NCBI GenBank assembly: GCA_000419545.1
Contig: ATTF01000003.1
Coordinates: forward strand, 1 to 64,000
Length of the DNA stretch: 64,000 nt
Source: Candidatus Pelagibacter ubique HIMB058
GTDB taxonomy: Bacteria; Pseudomonadota; Alphaproteobacteria; Pelagibacterales; Pelagibacteraceae
Reading direction: 5' to 3'
Under the pieces are notes generated by a model, which did not search any database, was not told where the DNA came from, and saw only the letters and a program-made list of their open reading frames with translations. Positions 11,080 through 21,812 of this stretch are shown here, in pieces (the stretch's first letter is position 1; each line of letters opens with the position of its first letter). The position numbers were made by a program, and so were the translations under genes.

Positions 11080-14000
11080 GTTGTTTATTTAATTCAATCT
11101 CAACAGCATCTATCCTTTGAGTATTTTTACCAATGATTGAATAAATTGTAGGTATTACATAAAGAGTAAAAAATGTTGAAAATAACATTCCACCAAATAT
11201 TGTTATTCCAACTGTTAATCTGCTTGCTGCGCCAGGACCGGATCCTAAAATTAAAGGCAAGACACCGAATATTGTTGAAAGACTTGTCATTAAGATAGGT
11301 CTTAATCTTATAGTTGCGGCTTCAATAATTGAAGTTTCTAAATTCTTTCCTTCTTTTCTAAGTTGGTTTGCAAACTCAACAATTAGAATTCCATTCTTCG
11401 CTGACAAGCCAATTAAAATAATTAATGCTATCTGGCTATAAACATTAAGTGATGAACCAACAACGAGTAAGCCTAATAGTCCTCCTAAGATAGCCATAGG
11501 CACCGTCAACATAATAGTTAAAGGATGTCTCCAACTTTCAAATTGAGCACACATAGCTAGATAAGCAGTGATTAAGGCTAAAGCAAAGATTACGTAAAGT
11601 TCTGTATTAGTTTTTTTATATTCCTCACTTTCTCCTTTGTAAGCAATTTTTGCTTGAGGAGTGTTTTCTTCAACTACATTAACTAAAAATTTTAATGCTT
11701 CATCAAGCGAATAATCTCCAACAAGTCTTGCAGAAATTGTTACAGCTTTTTGTCTATTATATCTTGCTAAAAACGGTGACTGACCTTTTTCATCATATTG
11801 AACTAAATTAGAGACTGAAACCAATTTCCCATTGTTTTTAGATCTAACAAAAACTTTACTTATACTCTCAGGTTCTTGTCTATCTTTGATATCACCTTGT
11901 AAAATAATTGAATATTCTTTTCCATCTCTAGTGAAATTAGTAACTCTTTTTGATCCAAATATTGTTTCAATAGTTCTTCCAATCTCTTCAGTGGATACGC
12001 CTAAATCAGCAGCTTTCTTTTGATCTATTTGAACATTAAGTTGAGGCTTATTTAGATCAAAATCATCTTGTATTGATGTTAACCCAGGATTTTTTCTCGC
12101 TTCTCTTTTTATGATATCTTTCCATTCAATTAATTGATCATAGGTATTTCCTAAAATTACAAATTGAACAGGGCTCTCCACACCACCAGTTCTTATACCT
12201 TGTGGCATAATTGGAAAGGCAAGTACTCCAGGTACTTTTGAAATTTCTCTAAATGACTCTCTCATAATCTTAACACCATGACGATCTCTTTTTGCCCATG
12301 GCTCTAGTAGCACAATTATAAAACCACTATTAACTTGTTTTGCTGATTTTCCAAAACCAGGAACTCGCATAATTAATTTTCTGTATTCTCCTTTACCAAC
12401 TTTAGGTAGCAGCAAACTTTCAATATCTTCAGCTCTATCTTTAGTAAAATTAAATCCGGACCCTTGTGGAGCTTTAACAATCACAAAAAAAGCACCTCTG
12501 TCTTCAGGCGCAATTAGTTCTTTTGGCGCAAAATTAAAAAAGAATAAAGTTAAAGCTAATGTACCTGCTAAAAAAGAAATAATAATTTTTTTCTTATTTA
12601 TCCATCCAATTAAGGATTGTTTATATATTTGAGTAAGATTTTTTAAGAAGCTTTCAAATTTCAAAACAATTTTTGATTTGTTCATCTTCTTATTTAAGAA
12701 CTTGCTTCCAAGCATTGGACTTAATGATAAGGCGACAAAACTTGAGATAACGACAGCTGAAGCCAATGTAATTGCGGTTTGAGTAAATAGTACGCCTGTT
12801 ATACCTTTGATAAAAACTAAAGGAACAAATACAGCCACCAAGACAACAGTGGTTGCGATAATTGCAAAAGATACTTGTTTTGCACCTTTATAGGCAGCAA
12901 CTAAAGGCGTATCACCAAGCTCAATACGTCTTACTATATTTTCTAACATCACAATCGCATCATCTACGACGATACCAATGGCAAGTACTAACGCCATTAA
13001 AGTAAAGAGGTTAATAGAGAAATCAAAAATATAGATTGATAGAAATGTAGAAATTAAAGAAACAGGTAAAGCTATTAACGGAACTATTAGAGCTCTTAAA
13101 TTTCCAAGGAACAGATAAATAATTATTGTAACAAGTATTAGTGCAATAATTAATGTTTTATATACTTCACTTATTGCAGCTTTGATGTAATTGCTCCGAT
13201 CAAAAGAAACTTCTAAAGTGGTTCCAGGTGGAAGTGTAGGTTTTATTTCTTCAATTTTGTCTTTCACACCATTTGCTACAGCAATGGTGTTTGCATCTGA
13301 CTGTTGGTAAATTCCAATTCCTACTACTTGTTTTCCATTTCCCTTAAACAAAGTTCGAGTGGACTCGGCTCCTAATTCTACACGAGCAACATCAGATAAA
13401 GTGATTATAGAACCATCGTTTGCTCTTTTTAAAGGAAGTTTTTTATAATTATCTAAATCCTTATAAGCTTTATCTAACTTTATTGTTAGATCGATATCTT
13501 TAGATTCTATTCTACCTGCAGGAAATTCTACGTTTTCTTTTCTTAATGCATTTTCAACTTCTTGAGTTGTTATATCTCGTGCAGCAAGTGCTATAGGATC
13601 TAACCAAACTCTTAATGATAATTCTCTTTGACCACCCAATCTAACTCTACCTACGCCTTCAACAGTTGAAAAATTATCTGTTAAATATCTATCTGCATAA
13701 TCAGTTAGTTCTAAGTCTGTCATTGTTTCAGAATTAAATGACAACCACATTGTAGTTCTCATTCCTGCACTTTGTTTATAAATTTCTGGTTGTTCAGCCC
13801 CGTCTGGCAAATTATCAAGAACTCGTGCTACAGAACTTCTTACGTCATTTGCTACATCATCTAAGTCGAGACCAGTATCAAATGTAAGAGTAATTCTTGA
13901 ACTTTCATCTTCACTAAAAGAATCTATAGTTTCAAGTCCTGGAGTTCCTCCAACAAAATCTTCTAATTTTTGAGTAATTTGCGTATCAACAATTTCTGCA

Positions 14001-14164
14001 GAAGCTCCTCTGTACTCAGTTTGAATAGTAACTACTGGTGGTTGAACGTCTGGAAGTTCATCTGTAGGAATTTCTTGAAAAGTAACTAGGCCAAATATAA
14101 CAAGCACTAAACTCATTACAGAAGCCACTACCGGTCTTTTAATTGATAAATCTGTAAGAAACAT
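11069..14164 (-). CDS. RND-family efflux pump inner-membrane transporter (AcrB/MexB/HAE1-like)
   Basis: 1031 aa; MFLTDLSIKRPVVASVMSLVLVIFG..., VLAIGIVVDDAIVMLENIVRRIE, full two-repeat topology. Confidence 0.95.
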   Translation of the reverse strand: MFLTDLSIKRPVVASVMSLVLVIFGLVTFQEIPTDELPDVQPPVVTIQTEYRGASAEIVDTQITQKLEDFVGGTPGLETIDSFSEDESSRITLTFDTGLDLDDVANDVRSSVARVLDNLPDGAEQPEIYKQSAGMRTTMWLSFNSETMTDLELTDYADRYLTDNFSTVEGVGRVRLGGQRELSLRVWLDPIALAARDITTQEVENALRKENVEFPAGRIESKDIDLTIKLDKAYKDLDNYKKLPLKRANDGSIITLSDVARVELGAESTRTLFKGNGKQVVGIGIYQQSDANTIAVANGVKDKIEEIKPTLPPGTTLEVSFDRSNYIKAAISEVYKTLIIALILVTIIIYLFLGNLRALIVPLIALPVSLISTFLSIYIFDFSINLFTLMALVLAIGIVVDDAIVMLENIVRRIELGDTPLVAAYKGAKQVSFAIIATTVVLVAVFVPLVFIKGITGVLFTQTAITLASAVVISSFVALSLSPMLGSKFLNKKMNKSKIVLKFESFLKNLTQIYKQSLIGWINKKKIIISFLAGTLALTLFFFNFAPKELIAPEDRGAFFVIVKAPQGSGFNFTKDRAEDIESLLLPKVGKGEYRKLIMRVPGFGKSAKQVNSGFIIVLLEPWAKRDRHGVKIMRESFREISKVPGVLAFPIMPQGIRTGGVESPVQFVILGNTYDQLIEWKDIIKREARKNPGLTSIQDDFDLNKPQLNVQIDQKKAADLGVSTEEIGRTIETIFGSKRVTNFTRDGKEYSIILQGDIKDRQEPESISKVFVRSKNNGKLVSVSNLVQYDEKGQSPFLARYNRQKAVTISARLVGDYSLDEALKFLVNVVEENTPQAKIAYKGESEEYKKTNTELYVIFALALITAYLAMCAQFESWRHPLTIMLTVPMAILGGLLGLLVVGSSLNVYSQIALIILIGLSAKNGILIVEFANQLRKEGKNLETSIIEAATIRLRPILMTSLSTIFGVLPLILGSGPGAASRLTVGITIFGGMLFSTFFTLYVIPTIYSIIGKNTQRIDAVEIELNKQLKK

Positions 14165-14165
14165 A

Positions 14166-15038
14166 TTATTTTGGATTTATTACTTTTATTTTAGCTTTAT
14201 TCCTAACTTTAGAAACACCTTCGCTTATAACTACATCTCCTTCAGATAAACCTGATAGAACAGAAACTTTCCCAAAATTTCGTTTTCCAATTTTTATATT
14301 CTTTTGTTCTGCAGTGTCATTGTTAACAATAAAAACAAATGCAGTATCGCCCTGAATAGTAACAGCGCTTTCCGGAATACCTATTTGATCTGTCTCATTA
14401 TAAATTACTTTAACCGTCATTAATTGACCTGGGATAATTTTAAATTCTGAGTTATCAACTAATATTCTTGCCAGAATAGATCTTGTAGAAGGGTCTATTC
14501 TTGAACTCACAGACTCAACCTTTCCCTCAAAAACTTTTTCAAAGGCTGAGTTTGTTATCTCCGTTTTTAATCCTGGTTTAAGAACGCTTACATAATTTTC
14601 TGGAACTTTTATATCTATTACAATTTTTTTTAGATCATCTAATGTAATTATCAAACTGTTTGAACCAAGCACTCCTTGAGCTATTTCTCTAGTTCCAAGT
14701 TTACCTTCAAAGTCAGCTTTAATTTCCGTTCCATCTAAAAGTTTTGTAATTACTTCATCTTTTTTTACAAATCTATTATCAACATTCAATTCACCATCAA
14801 TATTAGTTCTGGTAATACGATAAGTTTTAGAATTTTGGGCAATCGCAGTACCGAATGTTTCAATACTGTTATAAAAAAGAGATTTTTCAACCACAGTTGT
14901 AATTACCCCTGGCGCAGGTCTTACACTAAATTTCTTTTTGAAGTGTAAACCTATAAAATATCTAGCTGCAATAACTGCAAAAACTATTATAAAAAATATT
15001 ATTAAAAAAACTTTTAATTTAGTTGATGTAATTTTCAT
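14166..15038 (-). CDS. RND efflux periplasmic adaptor (membrane fusion protein)
   Basis: N-terminal TM plus barrel-sandwich HlyD-like architecture; adjacent to RND pump. Confidence 0.88.
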   Translation of the reverse strand: MKITSTKLKVFLIIFFIIVFAVIAARYFIGLHFKKKFSVRPAPGVITTVVEKSLFYNSIETFGTAIAQNSKTYRITRTNIDGELNVDNRFVKKDEVITKLLDGTEIKADFEGKLGTREIAQGVLGSNSLIITLDDLKKIVIDIKVPENYVSVLKPGLKTEITNSAFEKVFEGKVESVSSRIDPSTRSILARILVDNSEFKIIPGQLMTVKVIYNETDQIGIPESAVTIQGDTAFVFIVNNDTAEQKNIKIGKRNFGKVSVLSGLSEGDVVISEGVSKVRNKAKIKVINPK

Positions 15039-15856
15039 TATTCTTTAAGTCCGTATTCTGCCCATGACCCGTCATAGATCATTGGTTTTTTACCACTTAT
15101 AATAGAATTAGCTAGGCCTAAAATACAAGCCGTTACACCTGAACCGCACGTAAAAGCCATCTCTTTTTCTAAAGATATATTATTATCTGTAAAAACCTTA
15201 GTCAGATCATCTTTGTTTTTGAATGTTTTATTCTCAGAATTAATTAATTCTGTAAATGGTAAATTTATAGATCCACTAATATTTCCACTTCTAAGCTCAG
15301 CTCTTGGTTCTGGCTGTAAACCTAGAAATCTTTGTTTGCCTCTAGCATCAATTAACTGAAACTTTTTTTTAATAATATTTTCGTTAACTATATTTTTATC
15401 GATTACCATGTTTTTATTTTCATTTGCTGTGTAATTGGTAGTTAAAAATTTGACTAAATTTTTATCAACTGGTCTTTTCTCATCAGACCACTTTTTAAAG
15501 CCTCCATCTAATACTGATACTAAACTAGGATCATGGCCAAAATATAAAAAATTATACCAAACTCTACAGGAGCTTATGACATCTGAATTATCATAAACTA
15601 TAACGTGGTCACTATTATTAATACCAAGTTCAGAAACATTTTTTTCCCAATCATTTTTTTTACTCAACATGTGGGGTAATTTTGAACTCTGGTCAGAATT
15701 TTTATCTAAATCAAAAAATATTGCATTCTTGATGTGGTTTTCTTGATACTCTTTTAAAGCATCTCTATTAGTATTTGGTAAATGCCAGCTTGCATCTAAA
15801 ATTTTAACATGGTCTAAATTTTCATTTAACCAGTCAGTTGTAACTAGTTGTTTCAT
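15038..15856 (-). CDS. 3-mercaptopyruvate/thiosulfate sulfurtransferase (tandem rhodanese)
   Basis: VTTDWLNENLDHVKILDASWHLP; active-site loop CGSGVTACI. Confidence 0.93.
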   Translation of the reverse strand: MKQLVTTDWLNENLDHVKILDASWHLPNTNRDALKEYQENHIKNAIFFDLDKNSDQSSKLPHMLSKKNDWEKNVSELGINNSDHVIVYDNSDVISSCRVWYNFLYFGHDPSLVSVLDGGFKKWSDEKRPVDKNLVKFLTTNYTANENKNMVIDKNIVNENIIKKKFQLIDARGKQRFLGLQPEPRAELRSGNISGSINLPFTELINSENKTFKNKDDLTKVFTDNNISLEKEMAFTCGSGVTACILGLANSIISGKKPMIYDGSWAEYGLKE

Positions 15857-16302
15857 TATCTATTTTTTTCAATGTATTTTTGATGATATTCTTCTGCTTT
15901 ACAGTAGTTTTTTATTTCTGAAATATTTGTTTGAACTTTTCCATCATGTTTTTTGTTATACTCGTCAAAAACTTCTAAAGCTTCCTTTTTTTGTGTTTCG
16001 TTTTCATAAAATATTTCACTTCTATATTGTGTACCAACATCGGGGTATTGCATGTCTTTTTGTGTTGGATCATGCATTTTAAAAAATAAATCTAAAATTT
16101 TTCTATAAGAGATGACTTTTTCATCGAATGTTAATTGTACAACTTCTGCATGACCTGAATTTCCTGTGCAAACTTCTTCATAAGTTACTTTCGGATTATG
16201 ACCACCAGCGTAACCAACTTCAGTTTGAATAATGCCAGGTTTATTTTTAAAGTTTTCCTCAGGTTTCCAAAAACATCCAAGAGCGAGTGTACATTTCTGC
16301 AT
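15856..16302 (-). CDS. msrA: Peptide-methionine (S)-S-oxide reductase
   Basis: LALGCFWKPEENF, VGYAGGHNPKVTYEEVCTGNSGHAEVVQ, EEYHQKYIEKN. Confidence 0.94.
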   Translation of the reverse strand: MQKCTLALGCFWKPEENFKNKPGIIQTEVGYAGGHNPKVTYEEVCTGNSGHAEVVQLTFDEKVISYRKILDLFFKMHDPTQKDMQYPDVGTQYRSEIFYENETQKKEALEVFDEYNKKHDGKVQTNISEIKNYCKAEEYHQKYIEKNR

Positions 16303-16341
16303 AAGTTAATTAGTATAATAAGTTATTGAAAGGATAGTAAA

Positions 16342-17223
16342 TTGTTATCACAAAATCAAATAGGCGTATTGTACATGGTTGGAAGCGTTATTTGCTTCTC
16401 CATAATGGATATTTGTGTGAAGTGGTTAGATTATTATCCAATTGGGCAAGTTCTCTTCTTAAGATTTTTTATAGGGTTTATTCCTATTATCTTTATTATT
16501 CCTAAGGAAAAAATATTTACATTTTATAAAACTAATAGACCAGGCCTGCATGCATTCAGGGCTATCTGCGGTGCCTTAGCAATTATTGCTTTATTTTTTG
16601 GATTAAGAGAATTGCCATTAGCAGATGTCGTATCACTTACTTTTGGTGGACCAATTTTCGTAACAATTGCATCAATTATTTTTCTTTCTGAAAAGGTGGG
16701 AATAAGAAGGTGGTCAGCTGTGTTCCTCGGCTTTTTAGGGATGCTACTAATTGTTCAACCAGCTTTTACTGATTTGAATTATTACTACATTACCCCGATT
16801 GTATTTTGTATATTTTTTGCTTGTGTAGCTATAAGTGTAAGGTCTTTATCCAAAACAGAAGCTAATTATACAATAGCATTTTATTTTACGTTTCTATGTG
16901 CTGCTTTAGGCTTATGTACAGTTTTCTTTAGTGATTGGGTTATGCCAACACCAATAGATTTTGCATTATTTTTTGTTCTAGGGTTGTGTGGCAGTGTAGC
17001 AAATTTATTGTTAACTCAAAGTTATAGATTAGCAGAGGCATCATTAGTAACTCCAATTAAATATCTAAGTTTAGTCTTTGCTATTTTATTTGGTTATTTT
17101 ATATGGAGTGAAGTTCCAAAAATTTTAACACTACTTGGAGCAGCGCTAGTCATAATCAGCTCATTAATAATTTTCATGAGAGAAAATAAATTGAAAAAGC
17201 AAATCGTTGCACCTAGAACATGA
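16342..17223 (+). CDS. EamA/DMT-family transporter
   Basis: 10-TM EamA repeats; TTG start likely. Confidence 0.87.
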   Translation: MLSQNQIGVLYMVGSVICFSIMDICVKWLDYYPIGQVLFLRFFIGFIPIIFIIPKEKIFTFYKTNRPGLHAFRAICGALAIIALFFGLRELPLADVVSLTFGGPIFVTIASIIFLSEKVGIRRWSAVFLGFLGMLLIVQPAFTDLNYYYITPIVFCIFFACVAISVRSLSKTEANYTIAFYFTFLCAALGLCTVFFSDWVMPTPIDFALFFVLGLCGSVANLLLTQSYRLAEASLVTPIKYLSLVFAILFGYFIWSEVPKILTLLGAALVIISSLIIFMRENKLKKQIVAPRT

Positions 17224-17864
17224 GCAATTTCTACACTAAGGGTAAACCCCCACATTACTGGACTAAAGCCAAAAAAATTTTATCAAGAAAAGACAAGGTT
17301 ATGAAAAAATTAATCAATAACTATAAAGATGGAAATTTAATCACACGAAACGATGTTTTTTTCTCACTTTGTAAAAGCATAATAGGCCAGCAAATAAGTG
17401 TAGCTGCTGCTAATTCTGTTTTTTTAAAATTTAAAAAAAAATGTAAAAATAAAATTAATGCGAGAACAGTAAATAAATTGTCTTTTAATAGTTTAAAGAG
17501 CTGTGGCTTAAGCAAACAAAAAGTTAAGGGTATAAAAGATTTAGCTAAAAGAATTCTAGACAAAAGTTTTAAACCGAGTTTGATTAAAAATATGACAGAC
17601 GAAGAAGCAATTGAATATCTTTCTAATTTAAGACAAATAGGGAGATGGTCTGCTGAAATGATACTCTTATTTACTTTTAACAGATCTAATATATGGCCTT
17701 TACAGGATATAGGCCTATTAAGAGCTGTCTCAAATAATTATAATAAAAAATATTTTCCGCCTAAAAGCTTCTTAGATAAATTATATAAAAAATTTACACC
17801 TTATTGCTCGGTGGCCACTTGGTATCTGTGGAGATCAATAGATAACGAGCCAATACAGTATTAA
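17220..17864 (+). CDS. HhH-GPD DNA glycosylase (AlkA-like 3-methyladenine DNA glycosylase II)
   Basis: SIIGQQISVAAANSVF, LRQIGRWSAEMILLF, PLQDIGLLRAV. Confidence 0.88.
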   Translation: MSNFYTKGKPPHYWTKAKKILSRKDKVMKKLINNYKDGNLITRNDVFFSLCKSIIGQQISVAAANSVFLKFKKKCKNKINARTVNKLSFNSLKSCGLSKQKVKGIKDLAKRILDKSFKPSLIKNMTDEEAIEYLSNLRQIGRWSAEMILLFTFNRSNIWPLQDIGLLRAVSNNYNKKYFPPKSFLDKLYKKFTPYCSVATWYLWRSIDNEPIQY

Positions 17865-18148
17865 GCACCTTCTACCGTTTGGTGGTGTCTGACTGCATGT
17901 CCTTTTAAGATATCGTGGGCTTCTTGATATTCTTTTGAATTGTAGAATAAATTAGCTTCTTCATATGATGGAAATTCTATTACAACTGTTCTAGGTGACG
18001 TCTCACCCTCATTGGTTGTTGTTTTTCCACCTCTGATTAGAAACTTACCTTTATATTTTTCAACTGCGGCTCTAGCTTTCACAGCGTATTCTTTAAGTTT
18101 ACCCTCATTTGTAATACTTTTATAAACACAAACTACATAACCTTTCAT
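17861..18148 (-). CDS. DUF1330 family protein
   Basis: MKGYVVCVYKSITNEGKLKEYAVKARAAVEKYKGKFLIRGG...VVIEFPSYEEANLFYNSKEYQEA is DUF1330-like. Confidence 0.85.
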   Translation of the reverse strand: MKGYVVCVYKSITNEGKLKEYAVKARAAVEKYKGKFLIRGGKTTTNEGETSPRTVVIEFPSYEEANLFYNSKEYQEAHDILKGHAVRHHQTVEGA

Positions 18149-18181
18149 TTACAACTCCTACAAAATAAATTAACTTTTTTC

Positions 18182-18709
18182 ATGGCAGATAAACTTATCA
18201 TTGATTGGAAAGAGTATAATCTAATCGTAGAAAAATTAGCAATACAAATTCATCAAAGCGGATTTAAACCTGACATGCTTATTGGAATAATGAGAGGAGG
18301 AGCTCCCATTATAGATGTATTAAGCAGAGTATTTAAACTTAAATGTGCTTATCTAGCTGTAGAGTCTTATTCTGGCGAAGGTACAGAAGACCAACAAGGT
18401 GAATTAGTTTTTTCTAGAGAAATGAGCTCAACTGTTCAAGAAATGAAGGGAAACATACTTCTTTGTGATGATTTATCAGACACGGGTGTAACGCTAAATA
18501 AAAGTATTGATTGGTTAAAGAAATACCCAGCACTAAAAGGAAATATAAAGGAAATTAAAACAGCTGTTCTTTGGAAGAAAAAAGACTCAACTTTTGAACC
18601 AGATTTTTGCGCTCAAAAACTAGATAGCAATCCGTGGATAGTTCAGCCTTTTGAACATTACGAAGAAATTCGTGTAGAAGATTTAATTAAAAAACATCAA
18701 GGAAGCTAA
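18182..18709 (+). CDS. Purine phosphoribosyltransferase family protein
   Basis: PRTase loop ILLCDDLSDTGVTL; IGIMRGGAPIIDVLSR. Confidence 0.88.
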   Translation: MADKLIIDWKEYNLIVEKLAIQIHQSGFKPDMLIGIMRGGAPIIDVLSRVFKLKCAYLAVESYSGEGTEDQQGELVFSREMSSTVQEMKGNILLCDDLSDTGVTLNKSIDWLKKYPALKGNIKEIKTAVLWKKKDSTFEPDFCAQKLDSNPWIVQPFEHYEEIRVEDLIKKHQGS

Positions 18710-18732
18710 AGGGCCAGCGTGAACCGGCCCTA
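18710..18732. terminator. Bidirectional intrinsic terminator hairpin
   Basis: AGGGCC-agcgtgaacc-GGCCCT stem between convergent genes ending at 18709 (+) and 18739 (-). Confidence 0.75.
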
Positions 18733-18738
18733 AAATCA

Positions 18739-20049
18739 TTAAGCTACGTAAAAGCTTAAAACACTAGCTACTGCAATAACCCAAATTGCAGGTGAAGTTT
18801 TACCAAACTTACCAGTAAAAATTCTTATTAATGCATAAGCAATGAAAGCTAAAGCAATACCGTTAGAAATAGAATACGTGAGTGGCATTACTATCATTGC
18901 AAGTACAGCAGGACCTGACTCTGCTATATCATTCCACTCTATGTCCGTAATATTTCTTACGAATAAAATTGAAACATAAAGTAAAGCTGCTCCATCTATT
19001 TCTTTTGGCAAACTAGTTGCTAAAGGTGCAAAAAATAAACAAGCTAAGAATAAAACACCAATGACTAATGAAGTCATTCCTGTTCTTCCACCTGCTTTTA
19101 CACCAGCTCCAGACTCAACATAACTTGTTACAGTTGTTGTACCCATCATAGCACCAGCTACTGTTCCAACACTGTCCGATAACATTGCTTTGTCAATATC
19201 TTGAACTTTACCTTTTCTATCAACTTTACCTGCAACGTTAGCAACAGATGTAAGCGTTCCTGTTGTATCGAAAAAGTCGATAAATAATAAAGTAAAAATA
19301 ATTGAAGCCATACCAGCTGAGAATGCAGCTTTAAGATCAAACTCAAACAAGTAAGTCATTGGAGGAATTGATCCTACTACTCCATTAAACTTAGCTAAAC
19401 CAGATACCCATGCGATAATACTAAAGAGTAAAATACCAATTATAATATTTCCTCTAACTTTCATTTTCTCTAAAACGATCATGAACACGAAAGTTGCACA
19501 CGCTAGAAGTACTAAAGGATTTTTAATGTCACCTAATGTAACTAAAGTCACAGGGTGATCACCTACTACTCCCATAATCTCTAAACCAATGATTGCTAAA
19601 AACAATCCGATACCTGCACCAATTCCAAGTTTTAAACTTTTTGGAATTGAATTGATTAGCCAAGCTCTAATTGGTGTTAGTGATATTGCCAAGAAGATTA
19701 CACCAGCCACAAGTACAGCTCCTAAGGCTGCTTGAGGTGTATAACCTTGTCCAGCAACTACACCATACGCAACAAAGGCGTTGATACCCATTCCTGGCGC
19801 TAAACCAACTGGCCAAGTTTTTCCATGGAAAGCCATGATAAAACATGCCAAGGCGGTTGCTAAAATTGTTGCAGTAAATACTGCTCCAAAATCAAAAAAA
19901 CCTTTTTCTGTTCCAGCAAATTCACCAGAAAGAATAAAAGGATTTAAGAACATAATATATGCCATCGTAAGAAACGTCGTTACGCCAGCAATTACTTCAG
20001 TTCTAAAATTAGTTTTGTGTTTTCTATACTCAAAATATTTATTTAACAT
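18739..20049 (-). CDS. NCS2/AzgA-type purine permease
   Basis: EVIAGVTTFLTMAYIMFLNPFIL, GLAPGMGINAFVAY, FIDFFDTTGTLTSVA. Confidence 0.92.
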   Translation of the reverse strand: MLNKYFEYRKHKTNFRTEVIAGVTTFLTMAYIMFLNPFILSGEFAGTEKGFFDFGAVFTATILATALACFIMAFHGKTWPVGLAPGMGINAFVAYGVVAGQGYTPQAALGAVLVAGVIFLAISLTPIRAWLINSIPKSLKLGIGAGIGLFLAIIGLEIMGVVGDHPVTLVTLGDIKNPLVLLACATFVFMIVLEKMKVRGNIIIGILLFSIIAWVSGLAKFNGVVGSIPPMTYLFEFDLKAAFSAGMASIIFTLLFIDFFDTTGTLTSVANVAGKVDRKGKVQDIDKAMLSDSVGTVAGAMMGTTTVTSYVESGAGVKAGGRTGMTSLVIGVLFLACLFFAPLATSLPKEIDGAALLYVSILFVRNITDIEWNDIAESGPAVLAMIVMPLTYSISNGIALAFIAYALIRIFTGKFGKTSPAIWVIAVASVLSFYVA

Positions 20050-20183
20050 CGAAAGACCTCCCGTTGATGCTGAATACTCTATATCTATTTTAAAATCTTA
20101 ATTAATTTGGAATTTTCAGAAATTTTACAACCTATACTCAATATTTCTGTTTATAAGTTTTAGGTATAAAATAACGACTCAAA

Positions 20184-20486
20184 ATGAAATTAAAAAAATT
20201 ATTTTTGCTTATTTTTTTCACACTTTTTCTCAGTGCTTGCCAAACTGTATCAACAAAAATAGATGAAACTACAGAGCAAGAAAAAAAGGAATTAAGCAAA
20301 TGGTTAAACAAACCAGAGAGTGATCTTAAAAGTTTTTTTGGACAGCCAGACAAAGTAGAGTTTTTAAAAACTAGAAACAGGAACTATGTCTATATAACTG
20401 AGAAATATAAGATTAAATGTGAGAGAAAATTTGAGATTAACCCTAAAAATATGGTAGTAGGCTTTAGCAGTAAGAACTGTTTTTAA
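20184..20486 (+). CDS. Small hypothetical lipoprotein
   Basis: Signal peptide with lipobox LSACQ; 100 aa. Confidence 0.65.
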   Translation: MKLKKLFLLIFFTLFLSACQTVSTKIDETTEQEKKELSKWLNKPESDLKSFFGQPDKVEFLKTRNRNYVYITEKYKIKCERKFEINPKNMVVGFSSKNCF

Positions 20487-20489
20487 AGC

Positions 20490-21812
20490 ATGGACATAAA
20501 AAATAAATCTCAATTCATAGAGTATTTTTCTAAAGGAATTAAAAGCCAAAATAACCTTAAGATAGGTGTCGAGCATGAAAGGTTTTTGTTTGAAGGAGAA
20601 AATAAGAAAAGAATTTCTTATGAGACTTTAAAAAAACTTTTTGAAAATTTAAAAGTTAATGGCTGGGAACCTCTATATGAAAAAGAAAATATTATTGGCA
20701 TGCAAAGAGATAATCAACAAATTACTACAGAGCCAGGATTACAGTGCGAATTGTCTGGTGCACCGCTAGAAAATATTCACCAAGTTTGTAGCGAGAGCTC
20801 AAAATTTTTAAAAGAAATAGAAACTGCAAGCAAAGGATTAAATATTAATACTGTATCAATTGGTTTTGATCCTTTTAATAATTTATCAGATATCCCGCAG
20901 AGTCCAAAAAGCAGATATAAAATAATGACCAAAGAAATGCCTAAGGGAGGTAAGCAGAGTTTGGAAATGATGTATAGAACTTGCGGCATACAAATTAATT
21001 ATGATTACACTTCAGAAGAAAACTTTGAAAAAATTTTTAGATTAGGAAATTATTTAACACCTCTAACAATTGCCTTGTATTCAAATTCACCTTTCGAGTC
21101 AGGTAAACCGGTTGGTTATTACTCATATAGAAATAAAGTTTGGCAAAATACTTCTCGAGGAGGAATAATGCCTATAGCTTTTGAAAAAGTAAACTTTGAA
21201 AAATATTTTGACCATGTCATTGAGTATCCAATTTTATTTGCAATAAGAGAAAAAAATTATATTGAACCTAATGGGCAACCTTTCAAAGATTTTATTTTAG
21301 GTAACTTTTCAAATCTTAAAGATGAGGCGAGCCTACAAGATTTTGAAACTCATCTTGCTACTATATTTACAGAAGTAAGATTAAAACAATTTATTGAAGT
21401 AAGATCTTTAGATGCTTGCGATTGGGAATGTCTATGCGATGGTCCAGCTTTTTTTACAGGGATATTTTATAAAGGGCTTGATGAAGCTTTCGAGATCGCA
21501 ATGAAATGGAAAAAAGAAAATGTAATGAATGCATATTTAGAGTCTCCTAAAAAAGGTCTCGAAACAGAACTTGAAGGAAAAAAATTACATGAGTGGGGAA
21601 ATATATTTTTCGATATTGCTAAAAGAGGTTTAGTAGAAAGAAAGCAGGTAAATTCTAAAGGAAATGATGAAACGGTTTATTTAAAACATGTTGAAAATGT
21701 AATTAAAAATAAAAAGAATAGAGCACAACTTTTATTGGATCAATACAAGAAGACTAACAACTTAGATTTTTTTAAAAATGAAAAAGAAAATTTTAATTAT
21801 TCAGGGTTCTAG
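20490..21812 (+). CDS. gshA: Glutamate-cysteine ligase (plant/alphaproteobacterial type)
   Basis: GVEHERFLF, TTEPGLQCELSGAP, MMYRTCGIQINYDY, FIEVRSLDACDW. Confidence 0.92.
   Translation: MDIKNKSQFIEYFSKGIKSQNNLKIGVEHERFLFEGENKKRISYETLKKLFENLKVNGWEPLYEKENIIGMQRDNQQITTEPGLQCELSGAPLENIHQVCSESSKFLKEIETASKGLNINTVSIGFDPFNNLSDIPQSPKSRYKIMTKEMPKGGKQSLEMMYRTCGIQINYDYTSEENFEKIFRLGNYLTPLTIALYSNSPFESGKPVGYYSYRNKVWQNTSRGGIMPIAFEKVNFEKYFDHVIEYPILFAIREKNYIEPNGQPFKDFILGNFSNLKDEASLQDFETHLATIFTEVRLKQFIEVRSLDACDWECLCDGPAFFTGIFYKGLDEAFEIAMKWKKENVMNAYLESPKKGLETELEGKKLHEWGNIFFDIAKRGLVERKQVNSKGNDETVYLKHVENVIKNKKNRAQLLLDQYKKTNNLDFFKNEKENFNYSGF

Noticed and set aside
20050-20183. Purine riboswitch upstream of the NCS2 permease
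   Set aside because: No match to the conserved purine aptamer core on the - strand by eye.
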